Shown: positions 1 through 10,229, counted from the first letter of the stretch. The stretch: DNA of 64,000 bases from Cryoendolithus antarcticus (GCA_002077065.1 NAJO01000001.1:248001-312000), one strand, 5' to 3'. The notes: generated from the letters alone by a model not told the origin. Made by a program: numbers and translations.

Positions 1-81
1 TGCTTGCAGTGCTCGGCGGCGAAGGAACGGGGACCTATTGGCGAACGCAAGACGTAGTGTTCAGAGCGGCAGCGCAGTAGA

Positions 82-1083
82 TCATACTTGTCCCTGCACC
101 AACTTCTCACCCTCCAGACTCCCAGCGTCTCTTCTCGACAAATCCCTCAACGCCCTCATCAGCCTTCCCTCTTTCGGCAAATCACTCTCATGCTCCCTAA
201 AGAGCCAATCCAACGCCCGTCTCTCCACCACAACCCTCCCCATCTCAAGCACATCCTTGACATCCACCCACTCGCACTCCAGCACCCTCGCCTCCCGCCC
301 CATAGTCTCTCTACTCAGCGCCCACTCAAACTCTTCCCTCCGCTCTCTGGTAACAAACAGCGTCCTCCCTCCCGCGTGACCCCAGCCCTGCCATCGCAGG
401 AAGTCTTTCGTGTAGCGTTGCAAACTCTCACGTCCGACGTCGTAGATCTCCGCCTCGTCTTCGAGGACGAAGAGCTCGCCTTTGCGGTAGCGGTAGCTGA
501 TCGCAGTCCTCATCGCGCGATCGTAGACCTTTCGATTTAACTCCGTCGCGAAGTCTCGTGGTTTGGGGCCAAATGCCACACCTCCTCCACGCAACATCGG
601 GGACTTCTTGTCGCCCAACCGAGCAGAGCCCGTGCCTTTCTGTGGCCGCACTTTCCGGTTCGAGCCGTGTACTTCGCTGCGGTACTTTGTGCTCGCTGTG
701 CCTTGGCGCGTAGCATCGCCTTCAAAGATCACGGCGCGGTGGAGAAGGTCTCGTCGTAGGGGAAGAAGGAGGTGAGTTGAGGGGTAGGCGTGGAAGGCTA
801 GAGGTTCTAGAGAGGGGAAGGCGTGGGTCGTTATTGTGGTGGTTGTGAGGAAAGGGTTTGTGGGGCGTGATGACTGGGCGGTAGGCGGAGGTTTCGTGAA
901 GGTATCGTGGAGGATGGGTGTTGTTGGGGTTGATGTGAGGTGTGCGGCGGAGTGCGCTTCTGCGAGGATGGACTGGGGGAGGGGGGCTTCAGTAGCCATT
1001 GAGCGGGTAAGTGGGAGGGTTTGAGCGGTGCGGAACCCGGACAGGAAGGTCCTGGCTGGGGCTAATGCTCGTTTAGTTGCCAT
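82..1083 (-). CDS. YML6: Mitochondrial large ribosomal subunit protein uL4m
   Basis: A single-exon gene for 333 residues, read from the ATG at 1083 to the TGA at 82. It should be the uL4 protein of the mitochondrial large ribosomal subunit. The first ~30 residues are rich in Arg, Ala, Ser and Thr with almost no acidic residues, as expected of a matrix-targeting sequence. The uL4 core starts near residue 105 (LPLRRDLLHRAV), with the conserved loop near residues 140-175 containing RKVRPQKGTGSAR and the Gly-rich stretch MLRGGGVAFGPKPRDF that follows. The length suits fungal YML6 orthologues. The gene diverges from the mL38 gene 192 bp away, which is also a mitochondrial ribosomal protein gene. 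Family assignment is firm; the yeast symbol is used by orthology. Confidence 0.93.
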   Translation of the reverse strand: MATKRALAPARTFLSGFRTAQTLPLTRSMATEAPLPQSILAEAHSAAHLTSTPTTPILHDTFTKPPPTAQSSRPTNPFLTTTTITTHAFPSLEPLAFHAYPSTHLLLPLRRDLLHRAVIFEGDATRQGTASTKYRSEVHGSNRKVRPQKGTGSARLGDKKSPMLRGGGVAFGPKPRDFATELNRKVYDRAMRTAISYRYRKGELFVLEDEAEIYDVGRESLQRYTKDFLRWQGWGHAGGRTLFVTRERREEFEWALSRETMGREARVLECEWVDVKDVLEMGRVVVERRALDWLFREHESDLPKEGRLMRALRDLSRRDAGSLEGEKLVQGQV

Positions 1084-1275
1084 GACTGTCGACTCTGTGC
1101 GGTGTGTGAGATACTTCTTGTGTGTCGTTCAATGCCACTACTGGGGGAGGTAAGCTTGAAGTCGCCGCAAAGAAAGTCGCCAAGACTCCCGAGATCTCAA
1201 GATACTTATGCACGTAGACATGCATTGATCACTATACAATCACGCAGAACTTGGAAGAGGGTAGCGACAATTGCC
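1084..1275. promoter_or_regulatory. Shared divergent promoter region of uL4m and mL38
   Basis: This 192-bp gap lies between the ATG codons of two head-to-head genes whose products belong to the same ribosomal subunit. It must contain both 5' leaders and core promoters. I see no clear TATA box. The open frame of mL38 extends upstream into this gap, but only from a GTG codon. Confidence 0.55.
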
Positions 1276-2634
1276 ATGGAGCGATCAGCTAGGCCACTGG
1301 CACGATGCCTGCGATGTACGCGAACGCACAGCGTCTCGCTGCCCATACGAAGGTTCTCGACCTCCCTCCCATCACGACTCGAAACAGCCACAGACACTCC
1401 CGAAGCGTCCTCGGCACCTCCACCGGGAGTCCTGTCAGCAATGAAGAACCCAGAGATGGTCTCGAAGCCAAATCAGGAACGCCGACTGGAAAAGGAGACC
1501 GGCCAATCACCCATCACATCCCGGCGGCGGCGAGCGCTACTCAAGCAGACTGATGGCATTCCCTTTGAGCAGATGCCATATCAATGCTTCCAGGAGGCAC
1601 GCAAGGTGCTGCAGGAAGACCGCAAGGAGAAGCTGGAAGCGATACAACAGCAGCGGGAGAGGATCGCAAGACTGAAGGAGTCAAGGGTTGAACCTCAGGA
1701 CGAGGGTCGCAAGCAGCACCGACTCGACAGTATGAGGCAGAAGCTGGAAAGGTTGAAGATCCTTGCGGATATCAACGATCCGGTTGTGAAGCGGAGGTTT
1801 GAAGATGGCTTGGGTACATGGGAACCTCTTGACGACTAGCTGCGGGTTGGCACTAACAAGTTTGCAGGCGACATGAACAAGCCTATCTACCGCCATCTTG
1901 CCCACAAGAAATGGCTCGCCTACAAACGACCTCTGCTCATGCAGCGCATCACCCAGATGAATGTCATGCCTGACGTCTTGCCTCATGTTGAGCCATCAAT
2001 CTCGACTGAGCTCTCGTTCGCCAAACGCCGCGTCCAACATGGCGATATCGTAGACTCCCGAGTCTCGGAGATTGCACCCAAGATGACCATACAGCCATAC
2101 GACCGAGGTGAACGTCTTTACACGATCGCCGTCGTCGATCCGGATGTGCCGAACGTTGAAAAAGACGGCTTCGACTACCGGTGTCACTTCCTAGCAGCCA
2201 ACATCGCCGTCTCGCCTACAAGCACGAATGTCAGATTCTCGACGCTTGACGCAGAGTCCCAAACAATCATTCCCTGGCTTCCTCCCTACTCCCAAAAAGG
2301 TCTCAAGTACTCCCGCCTTGCGATCTTCATACTCGAGCAGCCGCTGCTCGACCCCTTGGCTCCAGCGACTTCAGCCCAGCGCTCTCAGTCCATAGACGTA
2401 GCTGCCATCAAGGCTGCTGACAGGTACACGCAACGAGACGGCTTCATTCTGCGATCACTTGTGAACTCGCAGAACCTCAAGCCGGCGGGCGTGGACCTGT
2501 TCAGGACGCAGTACGATGAGGGTACTGCAGGTGTCATGCAAAGAGCTGGGATTGAAGGATGGGATGTGGAGTTCAAGAGGAAGAGGATTGAGCCTCTGCC
2601 GTACAAGAGGCTGAAGGGGGAGAGGTATCGATAG
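1276..2634 (+). CDS. MRPL35: Mitochondrial large ribosomal subunit protein mL38 (PEBP fold)
   Basis: Two exons, 1276..1813 and 1868..2634, separated by a 54-bp intron with donor GTACAT, branch CTAAC at 1852 and acceptor TTGCAG. The frame is preserved and the protein is 434 residues. The N-terminus (MERSARPLARCLR) is an Arg-rich mitochondrial presequence, which is why the ATG at 1276 is chosen. A charged coiled-coil region follows (about residues 95-170). The C-terminal half is a phosphatidylethanolamine-binding-protein fold with VVDPDVPNVEKDGFDYRCHF, a recognised hallmark of mL38/MRPL35. The protein is a structural part of the mitochondrial 54S subunit, not a lipid-binding enzyme. It pairs divergently with uL4m and is followed 241 bp downstream by mitochondrial IF-3. 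Confidence 0.9.
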
Positions 2635-2875
2635 ATGAGGAAGGTTGTGGGAGAGCAGGGACTTGTACATAGGATGTATCATATGGTGAGATGCAACTTC
2701 CCCCGGCCACTGTGTAAATCTATCATGTTGGCCTTTTCGGGTGACTGCGGTCTCGATCCTGAGCGTCTCATACAGTCCATGATGCCAAGCCATTGCGACC
2801 TCACTTCGTCCTTTGCCATGGTTGGACAGCATCAAGATTTTGTCTTCTCTGTTTCCACATACACCTGACACAGCA

Positions 2876-3718
2876 ATGGCAGCTCGCACTGTCTGTATCT
2901 CTCGATCGGGACCTACGCCAATCGAAGCTCTCTACCGCAGCTTCATCGTCCCTGCCACCACTCCAAACCCCCTCCTTCCCTATTCCCATTTTCACCCACC
3001 TCGACTTCATCAACAACGACCCTTCAGCACCCACCCCTCCCTCCTCGCTGCTCCTCGTCCAACACCCACAGCCAAGCGAACCCAAAAACATGACTCCGAG
3101 ATCACCGCCCGCTACATCCAGCTCGTCGACCCTTCCACAAACCGCCTCTACGAAGACCACGCAACGCAACAACCCCTTCCCCCGCGAACTCTACGAGGCG
3201 TCCTAGCAACTCTAGACTTCAAAACCCACCGTCTAATCCAAGTCTCCCCCGACGAGCCCCGGAACAGGGACTTCATACCAGTCTGCAAGATCGTCGAGAA
3301 GAAAGACGAGTACCGCCGGGAGAAGCTCCGCAAAGAAGCGCAGAAGGAGTCCAAAGCTCTGCAAGCCAAGACAAACAGCGTGAAGACTCTCGAGTTGAAT
3401 TGGGCGATAGATGGCAATGATTTGTCGCACAGGCTGGATCGGGTAAAGGTGTTTTTGGAGGAGGGGAGGAAGGTCGAGATTGTGGTTGCTAGTAAGAAGA
3501 AGGGCAGGAAGGCTACGGCGGCGGAGTGTGAGGGCCTGCTTGGGAGGGTGAGGGAGGTTGTCGATGGGGTCAAGGGGGCGCGGGAGGTGAAGGGCTTTGA
3601 TGGGAAGATGGGGGGTTTTGGGGTTATGGTTTTGCAGGGGAAGGGGACGTTGGGTGGGAAAGAGGAGGGTGTGTCGAAGCAGGCAGGGGAGGGGGCCGTG
3701 CTTGTGGCGAAGAGCTAG
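2876..3718 (+). CDS. Mitochondrial translation initiation factor IF-3
   Basis: A single exon of 280 residues. The start at 2876 (MAARTVCISRSG) gives an Arg/Ser/Pro-rich mitochondrial targeting region of about 60 residues. The IF-3 N-terminal domain begins near ITARYIQLVDPSTN. A charged linker helix (KKDEYRREKLRKEAQKESK) follows. The C-terminal domain has the expected core: KTLELNWAIDGNDL, then HRLDRVKVFLEEGRKVEIVV. IF-3 binds the small mitochondrial subunit and promotes subunit dissociation and start-codon selection. The C-terminal tail after about residue 235 is Gly- and Lys-rich and less conserved. This is the third mitochondrial-translation gene in a row. An in-frame ATG lies 63 bases upstream, but it would place acidic and hydrophobic residues ahead of the presequence. 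Confidence 0.87.
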   Translation: MAARTVCISRSGPTPIEALYRSFIVPATTPNPLLPYSHFHPPRLHQQRPFSTHPSLLAAPRPTPTAKRTQKHDSEITARYIQLVDPSTNRLYEDHATQQPLPPRTLRGVLATLDFKTHRLIQVSPDEPRNRDFIPVCKIVEKKDEYRREKLRKEAQKESKALQAKTNSVKTLELNWAIDGNDLSHRLDRVKVFLEEGRKVEIVVASKKKGRKATAAECEGLLGRVREVVDGVKGAREVKGFDGKMGGFGVMVLQGKGTLGGKEEGVSKQAGEGAVLVAKS

Positions 3719-4073
3719 GGGGTGTCTGAACGTAGGAGTAATGGGCCTTCGTTCAACCTGGCCTTCAAACGAATCACGTAACGTCACTGGGGCACAATAG
3801 GAGCGAGCGAAGCTATTGAAGAATATGGCGGACGAGGGAATAGTGTGGTACAGCTTTAGTTCGCGGTCTTGCGCCGCATGTGTGGACATCGACTCGCTCG
3901 ACGATCGAAAAGTTACTGCTGGTCGGAATGATGCGCAAGAAGTGAAGGAATTCAAGTGAACCTGCGGCTAGTCCAGCACATCGCGGCTGGCACGATAACA
4001 TCCGCACGTTACTTCCAACACGCAAAGTGCACTTACTCCAAGCCACACTACCACCTCAAACACATACGACAAC
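3719..4073. other. Intergenic, no gene seen
   Basis: A 355-bp spacer between the IF-3 stop and the zinc-finger gene. It must hold the terminator of one gene and the promoter of the next. I see no RNA gene or convincing coding frame. Confidence 0.6.
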
Positions 4074-4955
4074 ATGCTATTTACGCCGCCATTTTTAGAC
4101 AGATATCCCTGTCCCCTCTGCGATGACTCCTTCCGCCGCGAGCGTCTTCGTGCAGACCATCTCCTTCATACCCACGATGCTGTCAACACCTACCTCTGCC
4201 ACAAGTGCGCTTCCACGCATTGCAGCCAGAGCGCACTAGACAGACATTACCGGCAGACGCACTATAGTCCGCTGGCTCGATTGCAGGGGTGCAAATCATG
4301 TCACTTCAAGACCAGTGCGCAGACCGAGATCGCTCGCCATGGAGAGCACGATCACAGTTGCAACAAGTGCTGCGAGCAGTGTGGGTTTCGTGGGTCTAAG
4401 TTCAGCACTGTGGCGGGGAGCGTGCACTTCTTGCACGTGCATGAGACAGCAAGGGGATGTGCACTTTGTGGAGAAGTCTGGACTGAGGGTCAGTCTGCTG
4501 GTCATATGTTCCATCGTTGCTCGGTGCAAAAGCAGACGAGAGGTCAGAGGCGGCTGGTGAAAGCGGAGAGGAGGAAGGCGCTTGAGTTGTCGCGCAAAGC
4601 AGCCGAGCTCGCAAAGGCTGCGGCGGAAGGTAAAGTTGAATGCAGACTTGACCGTGGAGGCCTCGATACTAACAGCCGCATCCCAGGAGCAGCTCTCGCA
4701 GCGCAGCGAATCAACAGTCCCACTTCCAACCTACCGCACAAGCCCACACCCAAGCCTTCCGGCTTCAATTCAGACCATGACGCCTTTCTTGCGCTGCAGA
4801 TGACCGAATTCGCGAAGCTGCCCAAACAGGAGCAGGAAGATATGTTGGATCCAGTGAAGCGGCACCAGAGGGGTGTACTGGGCGCGAAGGGCGAGTATGC
4901 AGACGAGCTGGCTGATGAAGAAGACTATGGCGCACTTGCTAAGTTTGCGGACTGA
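4074..4955 (+). CDS. C2H2-type zinc-finger protein
   Basis: The open frame is 293 residues. The N-terminal half has four or five Cys2His2-type units: CPLCDDSF..HLLHTH, CHKCAST..HYRQTH, CKSCHFKT..HGEHDH, CEQCGFRG..HFLHVH and a last unit CALCGEVW..HMFHRC that ends in Cys. This suggests a nucleic-acid-binding protein; no target can be inferred. A basic helix (about residues 155-185) follows and then an acidic tail. The frame contains a probable 57-bp intron at 4630..4686 (donor GTAAAG, branch TACTAAC, acceptor CCCAG). Because 57 is a multiple of three the frame stays open, so the spliced product would be 274 residues. Orthologous fungal proteins of this layout are usually annotated as hypothetical C2H2 proteins. 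Confidence 0.82.
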   Translation: MLFTPPFLDRYPCPLCDDSFRRERLRADHLLHTHDAVNTYLCHKCASTHCSQSALDRHYRQTHYSPLARLQGCKSCHFKTSAQTEIARHGEHDHSCNKCCEQCGFRGSKFSTVAGSVHFLHVHETARGCALCGEVWTEGQSAGHMFHRCSVQKQTRGQRRLVKAERRKALELSRKAAELAKAAAEGKVECRLDRGGLDTNSRIPGAALAAQRINSPTSNLPHKPTPKPSGFNSDHDAFLALQMTEFAKLPKQEQEDMLDPVKRHQRGVLGAKGEYADELADEEDYGALAKFAD

Positions 4956-5213
4956 GGGTGAGCGCTTATCTGATATGTGGTGTGTGGTAGACAGAGGGCG
5001 ATAGGTGGAGTGGTCGACTGGACAGGCGTTGTTAGCGCACCTTGCATCGCTCCTGCCTTCTACAGTACCTCGTCGTCTGATGCGCTTCATCCACGAACCA
5101 CACAGTCTGAGCTCCACTTCAACATCACTGTTGATGAGAAAGTCCCATATATTGCTAATATATGCTACACTACGACTTCTCGAGGAGGCTGACCTAACAC
5201 ACTACCACGCAGT

Positions 5214-5891
5214 ATGGTAGACGCTTATCTCGCTGTCCCTCCAGCAATCAACGAAGCGATCAAGAGTCTCGATGCGCTCACGCCCGTATCCCATTGCACA
5301 CTGGCACCGCCAACTTTCAACGCAGCCGCGCGCGTCTTCGGCAACAGCGAGGTAGTGGAGACCATCTTGCTCGATACGGTACAACTTGGAAATGCTTCCG
5401 ACATCTGCTGGCTATACATCGTCCAATGAGTAAATAAAAGTTTCGCACACACGATCCAAAATTCCACCGCTTTACAAAGGGTACCGTTTGCAGAGTACAA
5501 CGTCGGCGAGACGCCGAGTCAGGCTTCCGACTTTGCGTACAATCCGCTCTTGGAGCACGTCTGTCAAAGTCATTACTTGGCCGCGTATCCGCCTCTTCCC
5601 GACCGGCCGCTTTCATCGATGGACATACGCGTCTGCGCACGTTGGACACCGTCCGAGCTGATGGCTCTAGTAGACTGGCTGCGAGGCATGCAGGCTCCTT
5701 CATGGGCAAAAGCAAAGTATACAGATCTACCCTGCAAGATGCCCGTGATGGCGTACCTCTGCACCCTGCCGTTCCACGACCTGCAATACTCGTCCAACTA
5801 CGGATCTCATGGTTCGATGACCGAAACCCCTACACTCGGAGACATCGCGATGCGGGTCACGAAGTACTACGATCTGGCCTATCCCCAGTAA
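5214..5891 (+). pseudogene. F-box-like protein, copy A, broken by one in-frame stop
   Basis: This is the first of three tandem paralogues. From the ATG at 5214 the frame runs through an F-box-like N-terminus (AARVFGNSEVVETILLD) to a TGA at 5427-5429. The same frame then continues to 5891 with clear similarity to the intact copy at 6673: NKSFAHTIQNS matches SKTFARTIPES, and the end TPTLGDIAMRV..YYDLA matches DPTIGEVGARIAQMYEIA. Only one lesion is visible, replacing a Thr codon of the intact copy. No intron can remove the stop, because homology runs on both sides without a gap. It is either a recent pseudogene or a read-through case. F-box proteins normally link targets to SCF ubiquitin ligases; here that role is inferred only from the family. 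Confidence 0.7.
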
Positions 5892-6672
5892 ACCGGCTCA
5901 ACACGTGTCCGGCTGTTTTTCATGGCGCCATGCAGCATTCATACCTGCCACAGAAACCTACTGGTCTGCGTAAGATCGGATCACATTGTGTTCGGCCGCC
6001 AGCGACAGCACACATGGATTCTGAACGCAGCTCTCTCTCGTGCCGGGTGTCATCTTAAGTACAGTATCGCTATCAGAAACCCGCGTGCACGATGGATGCG
6101 ACATTGCGAAGCACCTTTCGCTCAGATGGTGGAACCTCGTCTTTGGTGATGAAGCGGACGTGATCGTCTGAAAGCATTGGCGGTTCGGCACTCAAGGCGC
6201 CACGGGAGGGAGAGGCGGCCATCATGCCAGGTACTGCAAGATAAAATCGCCAGGCCATATCGTAGGGTCGTCGCATATGATGGCACAAAGGAGCAATGGA
6301 AAAGCTCCAGGTCCAACTCGTCCACGGCCGGTGACTGGTACTCGTTTCGAACACAGCGCGTGTGCGACATTCTCGTAGCTCGCCGTACTATAAGCTCGCT
6401 TTGTGTCAGATGGCCTGAACTCATTGCATAACATGCTGACACGTCGTGGATCGAAGGAGCCGGCCACCATCAATTTCTGCATCACTCCCTCCCTTGCTCC
6501 TTCCATCTCTGACAAGCTGAGACTTGGCAGAAGGTTCTGGCTTGGAAGCGCCAGCTCACTCGCACACTCAATTTGAATGCAGCGGTCACCCTCGTACATA
6601 TGCAAACTACATCCACATAGATCAGCACTGCTACAGCGATAACAAGTGCCCGAAACTATCACTCCATTCACA
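5892..6672. other. Intergenic between F-box-like copies A and B
   Basis: 781 bp with no supported gene. Long frames on the minus strand overlap copy B and are its shadows. It contains the promoter of copy B. Confidence 0.5.
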
Positions 6673-7425
6673 ATGACGGTCGCCACCGCCAACACGGACT
6701 CAACCTTCGATGCACCACTCGACCGCTTGCAGATCCTCGTAATCACTTCGCCATGGAGCTCAGACCGGACCAGCGCCGCAGCGCGCGTACTCGGCATCCC
6801 AGAGCTACTCGAAAATATCCTCATAATCTCCGCTGAGCTGCTCGAGGCGGAGCTCGTCGCCGACGAATACGGTTCATCCCATTTTGCCCTGTCTCCCAGG
6901 GACATGTGCTGGCTCTTCCGGGCGCAAACAGTGAGCAAGACATTTGCTCGCACCATCCCGGAGTCGCGCCCGCTACAGAAGGCAATGTCTCGGACCTACC
7001 GCCCTGTTCGTACCGATCGGCTGTCCATCAGAGACAGGGACACTATAGGGCTCAATCCACTCTTCTTTCGGCGCTACCTGCAGTCGAAATTCCACGCTAA
7101 GCCACGCATCGACTACGATCGTCAGGCCTATATTGGGCCACGCCTGCGTTTCATGGAGCGCGATATGAAGAAGTTTGCTGCGTGGGTGCAAGCCACAAAA
7201 TGCGAGTCCTGGGCATCGACCAAGTGCACAAGCTCACCGTGCGATATGTACGTAGAGGTGTTCCCCTGGATTGAACATGCTCGTCCCTCTACGGTCAAAC
7301 TCGCAGGTCGCTTCCGCATCGAGGACCCCACGATAGGAGAGGTTGGAGCACGCATCGCACAGATGTACGAGATCGCGCATCCCCGGACGATGATGTGGGC
7401 AGATCCGAGCACTACCACATCATAG
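6673..7425 (+). CDS. F-box-like protein, copy B (intact)
   Basis: A single exon of 250 residues from the ATG at 6673. The open frame extends upstream only to a GTG at 6646. An F-box-like segment lies at about residues 34-85: AAARVLGIPELLENILI, then a loop, then WLFRAQTVSKTFARTI. It is typical of a large, fast-expanding family in Dothideomycetes in which the F-box helix is followed by a short uncharacterised C-terminal region. The C-terminal part contains WASTKCTSSPCDM and ends DPTIGEVGARIAQMYEIAH, features shared with both neighbouring copies. It may act as a substrate receptor for an SCF-type ubiquitin ligase, but the substrate is unknown. It is the only one of the three tandem copies without a disabling lesion. 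Confidence 0.78.
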   Translation: MTVATANTDSTFDAPLDRLQILVITSPWSSDRTSAAARVLGIPELLENILIISAELLEAELVADEYGSSHFALSPRDMCWLFRAQTVSKTFARTIPESRPLQKAMSRTYRPVRTDRLSIRDRDTIGLNPLFFRRYLQSKFHAKPRIDYDRQAYIGPRLRFMERDMKKFAAWVQATKCESWASTKCTSSPCDMYVEVFPWIEHARPSTVKLAGRFRIEDPTIGEVGARIAQMYEIAHPRTMMWADPSTTTS

Positions 7426-8083
7426 GTCAATGACCGTTCGGCAACGGCGGAGCGATGGGCGCTGGGTGCACGCGGTTGATGGAAACTGATCGTCTCGGCA
7501 AGCTACAACGCGAGGAGTGCATGGCTTGACATTGGGGTCGTAGACTCCAGGCCGGCACGCTAGTAGACGACCGGCGCATTGAACAGACAGTGAGATCGAA
7601 GTGAGCCTGCGGACCTGCTGATGGACGGCTGGTGGTGTTTCATGCTCTTGCTATGGTGCATCCACTCTAATTGGTACACGAGCTACGGTTATGCACAGAA
7701 CAGAGCGCTATGCTATGCCTTGACAATGACCGTATCGTCAAAGAGAGCGTCGCGGAAGCGTCCTGTTGCGGTCGGTCGCGAGAGCGGAGGCGGACCGCGG
7801 TCTCATCCTCGAATGTGCTGCTTTGTTCTGGGATGCAGCGAGGTTGGAATCCTTATATTTGCCTCGAGTAGCCTACACATGATAGTATCGAATGCGCCTC
7901 GATACTTAACCATGCCCACAGTAGGCGGTCAAGGTCCTCCATCGTGCCCTCCACGTGAAATCTTGCCAAGCGCATTGACTCAGCTCACGCGTGCTTCACT
8001 AACAATCAACGTTGCAACTTGTCGAATCTTGTATCCACTCAATCTCAGTCCCATGACCCGCACTTTGCCAACCAGCATCGCCT
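7426..8083. other. Intergenic between F-box-like copies B and C
   Basis: 658 bp. Short open frames exist (for example 7621-8112), but their translations have no recognisable domain and no match to the neighbouring paralogues. I see nothing supported here. Confidence 0.5.
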
Positions 8084-8790
8084 ATGCTGCGTTCCATGGC
8101 CACGCCGCGTAGACCTCCAAAGGCGTCGATCAGCGGCCATATGACACACAAGCCTTCAGCCGCTCCCTCCCCAACAGCAATGCCGGCCACTTCAGCGCAA
8201 CATCAGCTGAGTGCTACACTACGCGTCTTTGATATCACGGAGCTGCTAGAACAGATTTTCCTCGCGACACCGATTGCACTACCAGGCCATCACGGCATAA
8301 ACCTGCGCTGGCTTCTTCGCGCGAGCGAGTAAACGACACGTTCGCTCGTACGATCTCGGGATCCACGCAATTGCGTATCGTCATGTTCCTTGCACACAGC
8401 TGTATTGCAACCGTTGGCCGAGCCATGCGCAATCTGTTGCTTTATAAGGTATCGGGATACTTCGAAGATTGCGCCAAAAATAACAAGCTGAAGTCTAGAT
8501 CGCCATCGGATCTCGCGATCGTCCGCATTGCACTCGACCGACCCAGCATGTTGTCTACTTTCCTATCTCCGGCTCGGAATCTGGCACAGATGTCTGATGG
8601 GGTGGCCCGCGGTGATACTTGCTCAGCGATGAAAGTCATGGACAGACCCGGCCGAATGTCGCTGAAGATCGGGTCCTTCGCCGGTTACGAAGACGAGGAT
8701 TGGTCGACTCGCTGCCTCTGGGATCCGACTCTCGGTGGGATTGTGCTCGGCCTGTTGAAGATTGGGGCAGAGCTCGACCGGGCAGTATGA
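8084..8790 (+). pseudogene. F-box-like protein, copy C, frameshifted
   Basis: This is the third tandem paralogue. The first frame (from 8084, or an ATG at 8096) gives an F-box-like segment TLRVFDITELLEQIFL..NLRWLLRASE and then a TAA at about 8330. Homology resumes immediately in the next frame at 8332 (NDTFARTISGS, matching SKTFARTIPES of copy B) and runs to 8790, ending DPTLGGIVLGLLKIGAEL. The simplest explanation is one lost base at 8329-8331. The GAGTAAAC there resembles a donor, but an intron is unlikely because aligned coding sequence continues without a gap. The lesion lies within two codons of the stop in copy A but is of a different kind. Confidence 0.68.
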
Positions 8791-9176
8791 ATCGTATTAA
8801 ATGGCTTGAAAGTAGCTGCGAACCGACAGTATACTCACGCGATTTGCAACTTGCGCGAGGGTCCACTTGCCTGGGAGGGAGAGCCCTTTGTGTGCCACTC
8901 CAAAGGCTCAATTGGGACTGGCTCTTTGTCACTATTTTCGAGCGATAGTGGTACAGTCTGCAGCCATGTCCGGACGCCAACACTTAGAAGAGGGAGTGAC
9001 ACGCATGGGCGGCACTGCCCTATATGCAGAGCACGTCCCTCCACACATGATGGATTTGAAGAAGCGTCTAAGCATCAGGGCCGCTGCTGGAAGGCTGCAG
9101 CTAAGGACACTCTGGTTGGCTTACGCCTTGGCCGGTGAAGGACAAGAGCTATTGGGAGTCGAAAGCTTTGGTCATC
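8791..9176. other. Intergenic, no gene seen
   Basis: 386 bp between F-box copy C and the convergent thioesterase gene. Small frames on the plus strand (8867-9211) overlap the thioesterase 3' end and show no family features. Confidence 0.5.
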
Positions 9177-10229
9177 TTAGAGCTTCCCTTTATCAGGTCT
9201 CTTCAACCTGATCATCCCATCCTGCAGCAATGTAAGGACGTGCACTCCACTCGGCGACCAGATCTTCCCTTCATATGTCGCACGCCCAGTACTCGCCCGC
9301 GTGGTCCAGGCTTCTCTGCAGAACCAATTGCCCTGCTTTGATGAAGCACTTTCCTCCGCCTGAAACAGCATCTCCTCAGCTGGTGCATGCAGGATAACCG
9401 TGTGAGCCAAACTACCCATCTGCGTGAAGGTCTCCGAGACGTCTAGGAAAGTGGAAGACTCGTATAAGCTGTGTATGTCGGACGCATACAAGTGCGCACA
9501 CATATGAAGGTTGGCATTGTCAGGCATGTCGCCAATGGGTCGGTACAATTTTAGCTGTCTTCGCTCCAGAGGCGGGCGATGGGCGTTGAAGGCCGTCATG
9601 TCCGCTTTGGTGTGTTCTAAGCCTGGGAACTTATCGTTCTTTTCTGGCTCCTTCTCCAGCATGCGTCGGAACCAAGGCACATCCATGCCGGGTGCGACTG
9701 GGATCTCCTCGGGTCGCTTGGCTTCGAGCACAGAGCTGTATCTCTTCCAGAGATCTACGTGTTCCTGTACGTCCAAGGTAGATGGCTCAGCAGTCTTGAA
9801 GCTGCAGGTACTGGTGAAGCAGATCCCAGCGGTGGCGACCTGCGTCACAGTCACGGTGCGAGTGCAGTACGATTTCCCATCACGGACATTCTGGACAGTG
9901 TAGATGAAGGGAAGATGTGGGATGCCACCTAGTATGAACCACCCTGTAACGTTCTGTCATAGATGCGTGTAAGTTGACAGGCCATTGGACTGCTGGAAGC
10001 TGGAAGAAGTACTAACGTGTATCACAAACCCTTTGGGCACTGTCTGAGATGCTGCCCATGCGGCTTGAGCGTAGACATGACCGCCAAAGGCGCGCCCCAC
10101 TGCTCTTGGGTGATTGCCACCTGGAGCGAACGGTGGAGCGATTGATCGATAGGTAGTCTTATCGATCGTCTCGAGTTTCATGAGGTCTGCGAAGGGGCGG
10201 TAGACATTACCATCGGCGGGAGAGGGCAT
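9177..10229 (-). CDS. Acyl-CoA thioesterase II (TesB/ACOT8-like, double hot-dog)
   Basis: Two exons on the minus strand: 10229..10017 and 9953..9177, with a 63-bp intron (donor GTTAGT, acceptor GACAG). The protein is 329 residues. The first hot-dog domain has the conserved RAFGGHVYAQAAWAA helix entry, and after the splice GWFILGGIPHLPFIYTVQ and VRDGKSYCTRTV, which are signatures of the TesB family. The second hot-dog domain carries YASDIHSLYES and GSLAHTVILHAP. Such enzymes hydrolyse medium- and long-chain acyl-CoA to free acid and CoA, usually in peroxisomes. The C-terminus ends in GKL, a weak variant of the peroxisomal PTS1 signal, so location is uncertain. The ATG at 10229 is preferred because it opens the typical N-terminus just before the first domain. 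Confidence 0.88.

Noticed and set aside
6222..6956. Minus-strand frame of 244 codons
   Set aside because: It overlaps the F-box-like copy B antisense, starts at an arbitrary position and shows no family features.
7621..8112. Plus-strand frame of 163 codons between F-box copies
   Set aside because: Its translation has no similarity to the paralogues or any recognised fold, and the start context is poor.
8320..8400. Donor-like GAGTAAAC in F-box copy C as an intron start
   Set aside because: Sequence aligned to the intact paralogue continues right after it, so a frameshift explains the break better than splicing.
8867..9211. Open frame of ~115 codons overlapping the thioesterase 3' end
   Set aside because: It has no domain or composition typical of a protein and lies antisense to a confident gene end.
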